From Chara braunii (lineage: Eukaryota; Streptophyta; Charophyceae; Charales; Characeae): a stretch of 27,611 nucleotides of DNA. This document shows, one piece after another, positions 26,000-27,611 of the stretch (position 1 is its first letter; every line of letters starts with the position of its first letter). Both the position numbers and the translations under genes were made by a program. The notes under the pieces are model-generated. The model saw only the letters and a list, made by a program, of their open reading frames with translations. It made no database searches and had not been told where the DNA came from. The DNA is taken from positions 1,817,239-1,844,849 of the forward strand of contig BFEA01000272.1 in the NCBI GenBank assembly GCA_003427395.1, written 5' to 3'.

Positions 26000-26462
26000 G
26001 GGCATACTCACACGGGGACCAAATGAACCAAAATCCCAAAATTTGAGGCATTTTTGTGGTCACACGGGGTTGGCCCTGTACCCAAATGCCTCAAATCGTG
26101 ACCAAATGTCAGCGGCCTGCGAGGCCGCGGGGGTACCCTTTTTGAGACCACCTCCAGAGGTGGTCTCAAATGACCAAACGTTTTTTTCGTTTCCTTTCCT
26201 CAATTTGTAGAAAATCGTAGAAGAATAAGACAACCAGCCGAAGTTGTTTTTCTTTTCTTTTTTCTTTTTTTTCTTTTTCTTTTCTTTGGTGTCCCCTCCT
26301 GTGACCACACGACCTTGCCCTGAGTGCAAAGTGTCAGGGTTGCGACTTCGTCCTTTCTGGACGAAGTCCGCACGTGTGACCACACACGGACCAAATGACC
26401 CAAATAACCGTACCCAGATGCCTCAAATTTTTGGTTTTTTTGGTCCCCGTGTGAGTATGCCC
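26000..26462. mobile_element. Harbinger-like non-autonomous DNA transposon
   Basis: 463 bp with terminal inverted repeats of about 45-52 bp: both ends, read inward, begin GGGCATACTCACACGGGGAC and continue to TTTGAGGCAT. TCA flanks both sides (25997-25999 and 26463-26465). Ends starting GGG and a 3-bp T-N-A duplication fit the PIF/Harbinger type. No transposase is encoded. Its insertion separates copy A from copy B of the neighbouring repeat family. A CACTA origin is less likely because the ends lack CACT(A/G). Confidence 0.65.
26112..26368. repeat. Three perfect hairpins inside the Harbinger-like element
   Basis: GCGGCC/GGCCGC (26112-26117, 26123-26128); TTTGAGACCACCTC/GAGGTGGTCTCAAA (26141-26154, 26157-26170), a perfect 14-bp pair with a 2-nt loop; and GACTTCGTCC/GGACGAAGTC (26344-26353, 26359-26368). 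A polypyrimidine stretch (about 26247-26287) lies between the second and third. Confidence 0.85.
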
Positions 26463-26479
26463 TCAGTCTGTTGTTCTCC

Positions 26480-26708
26480 CTCGTTTGGGTCGAATGTTAA
26501 ATTTATTTATGTATATATAGAGAGGAGTGGTGGGATGGGAGTCTCGTGAGTGGGAAAAAAAAAACGTATCTATTTATTACTTCAAAGTTTGGGCCATTCT
26601 GGGGGGACCAGTGTTACAAAAACGAGTTATATTTGCACTAGGGGGCAAGATACAGTTTGCAATTGCACTCGGGGCACCCTACCTGGCCAGAAAGAGTCCA
26701 TTGTTGGA
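26480..26708. repeat. MITE-like family, copy B (single arm, inverted)
   Basis: The sequence at about 26615-26695 (GAGTTATATTTGCACTAG, CAAGATACAGTTTGCAATTG, CCCTACCTGGCCAGAAAG) matches the reverse complement of the right arm of copy C. Only one arm is present. The leader TTTGGGTCGAATGTTAAATT at about 26484 recurs at about 26711 before copy C, so B and C also share flanking sequence and form a tandem arrangement with a roughly 227-bp period. Confidence 0.65.
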
Positions 26709-26993
26709 CTTTGTTTGGGTCGTATGTTAAATTTATTTATGTATTTATTTATTATTTTAAAGTTTGGGTCGTTCTGGGGGGCAGTGTTTGTTTTTGGGGG
26801 AAACTACATGGGAGTCGCAAAAAAATGAGTTATAATTGCACTATGGGCCAAGATACAGTTTCAAATTGCAGTTTGGGCAATGTATACAAGCCAGCTTTGT
26901 GGCCAGGTAGGGTGCCCAAAGTGCAATTGCAAACTGTATCTTGCCCCATATAGTGCAATTATAACTCGTTTTTGTGACTCTACTGAAGTAACC

Positions 26994-26995
<2 letters not shown>
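26709..26995. mobile_element. MITE-like inverted-repeat element, copy C, with leader
   Basis: The inverted core is about 26797-26995. The left arm has GGGGAAACTACATGGGAGTC and ATGAGTTATAATTGCACTAT; the reversed right arm has GGGGTTACTTCAGTAGAGTC and ACGAGTTATAATTGCACTAT. The centre is CTTTGTGGCCAGGTAGGGTG. The leader from 26709 is shared with copy B. It is the best-preserved member and is followed directly by the (TC)n tract. Confidence 0.68.

Positions 26996-26996
<1 letters not shown>

Positions 26997-27059
<63 letters not shown>
26997..27059. repeat. (TC)n microsatellite
   Basis: An uninterrupted 63-base TC repeat directly after copy C. The long Arg-Glu or Ser-Leu reading frames here are repeat artefacts. 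Confidence 0.98.
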
Positions 27060-27065
<6 letters not shown>

Positions 27066-27091
27066 TAACACTACTTGGCCACTGGGCCGTC

Positions 27092-27175
27092 GCGGTTAAA
27101 GGAGCTGGAAAGTCGAATGTGATTTTCGTGGAAGCGGTTAAAGGAGAGGGAAGGTGGAATGTGATTTTCAGACGC
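27092..27175. repeat. 42-bp tandem repeat, two copies
   Basis: GCGGTTAAAGGAG starts at 27092 and again at 27134; both units continue with GGAA, then GAATGTGATTTTC. About 34 of 42 bases agree. No function is known. Confidence 0.85.
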
Positions 27176-27295
27176 TGGAATATAAACCCCACAATATAAA
27201 CTCAGTGAGACAGAAGAAGAGTATATCAAAGAGAAGGCTGGAAGAAGTCTCGCTAGAGCTGGGGTTATAACTCTGCCCAAATGAGCAGTCCTCAT

Positions 27296-27357
27296 CAGGG
27301 ATTGTTACAGAGGAGTGCTCTTATCACCCTCTAATGGGCCTCTATAACACATCCCTG
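27296..27357 (+). promoter_or_regulatory. Long hairpin with LINE-type loop, possible sixth 3'-end relic
   Basis: CAGGGATTGTTACAGAGG (27296-27313) pairs with CCTCTATAACACATCCCTG (27339-27357) with one bulge and one mismatch. The loop holds TGCTCTTATCA (27316-27326), identical to the loop and next base of LINE-D. An A-rich stretch follows at about 27374-27404. The upstream box is not clear and the loop is longer than in the LINEs, so the relation is plausible but not certain. Confidence 0.5.
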
Positions 27358-27611
27358 GATTCAAGGATTTTTCTTAAAACAAGACAAACAAAAAAGGAAT
27401 AAAACTCTGCCCCCCATTCCCTCTAACGGTGAAGAACGGCTGATGTGGACTGTGTATTTCATTCCACTGGTGGTAATTGCTACATCTGAAGAAACGTGTG
27501 AGAGGGGGGACAAAGACTGACTAGAGACAAAGGGACAAAAAAAGACTCTGAAACACTGAACAGAGGCAGTATCTAGACCACCAAAAAAAAAAAAAAAAAA
27601 AAAAAAAAAAA
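27358..27611 (+). other. Non-coding tail of window ending in poly(A)
   Basis: No gene is recognised. The last 29 bases (27583-27611) are all A, so a retroposon on the plus strand may end at or beyond the window edge. No conserved box or stem-loop of the LINE type precedes this tail. Confidence 0.5.

Noticed and set aside
26841-27192. Arg-Glu-rich and Ser-Leu-rich open frames.
   Set aside because: They translate the (TC)n microsatellite and have no other coding support.
27470-27510. CATCTGAAGAA resembles text seen in some vertebrate SINE tails.
   Set aside because: The match is only about 11 bases and the LINEs in this window are of plant type.

Overview
This window is a nest of transposable elements in a eukaryotic nuclear genome, most likely a streptophyte (green plant lineage). 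The basis is L1-type non-LTR retrotransposons (LINEs) whose ORF1 carries a DUF4283-like region plus a zf-CCHC_4 knuckle and whose ORF2 ends in a zf-RVT domain, a combination typical of plants. The species cannot be fixed from the sequence; a charophyte alga or early-diverging land plant is a guess. I see no intact host gene, rRNA, tRNA or CRISPR array. The assembly has a 604-base N gap (10206-10809) and one ambiguous base (6599).

Layout. 1-1673: non-coding background with short repeats. LINE-C (+, oldest) is split into three pieces: 1674-1990, 7561-8090 and 12129 to about 12300. It is interrupted by LINE-A (-, 1991-7552, 5'-truncated in ORF1) and by LINE-D (+, 8091-12128, 5'-truncated in the reverse transcriptase). 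LINE-D is itself interrupted by a hAT-like element (10060-10920) that contains the N gap. LINE-B (-, about 12499-23223) looks near full length: 5'UTR, a very long ORF1, ORF2 and a 3' tail. A second, AT-rich hAT-like element (17552-18844) sits between its two ORFs. All LINE reading frames carry stops and frameshifts.

23233-25200 is non-coding and holds four copies of CCACGTCAGC, one of them forming a palindrome. 25200-25735 has two short LINE-type 3' ends with A-tails. 25741-26995 holds an inverted-repeat MITE-like family (three copies) split by a Harbinger-like element (26000-26462). A (TC)n tract, a 42-bp tandem repeat, a long hairpin and a terminal poly(A) follow.

Main result: at least five LINE 3' ends in this window (LINE-A, -B, -D and two solo ends) share one architecture: a GGACGCTGGACCC box, about 38-44 nt, a roughly 13-14-bp stem with a loop resembling TGCTCTTATC, about 15 nt ending near GTT, then poly(A). 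The stems differ in sequence but keep pairing, so they covary. This looks like an RNA structure recognised by the LINE reverse transcriptase. A sixth hairpin near 27300 has the same loop.
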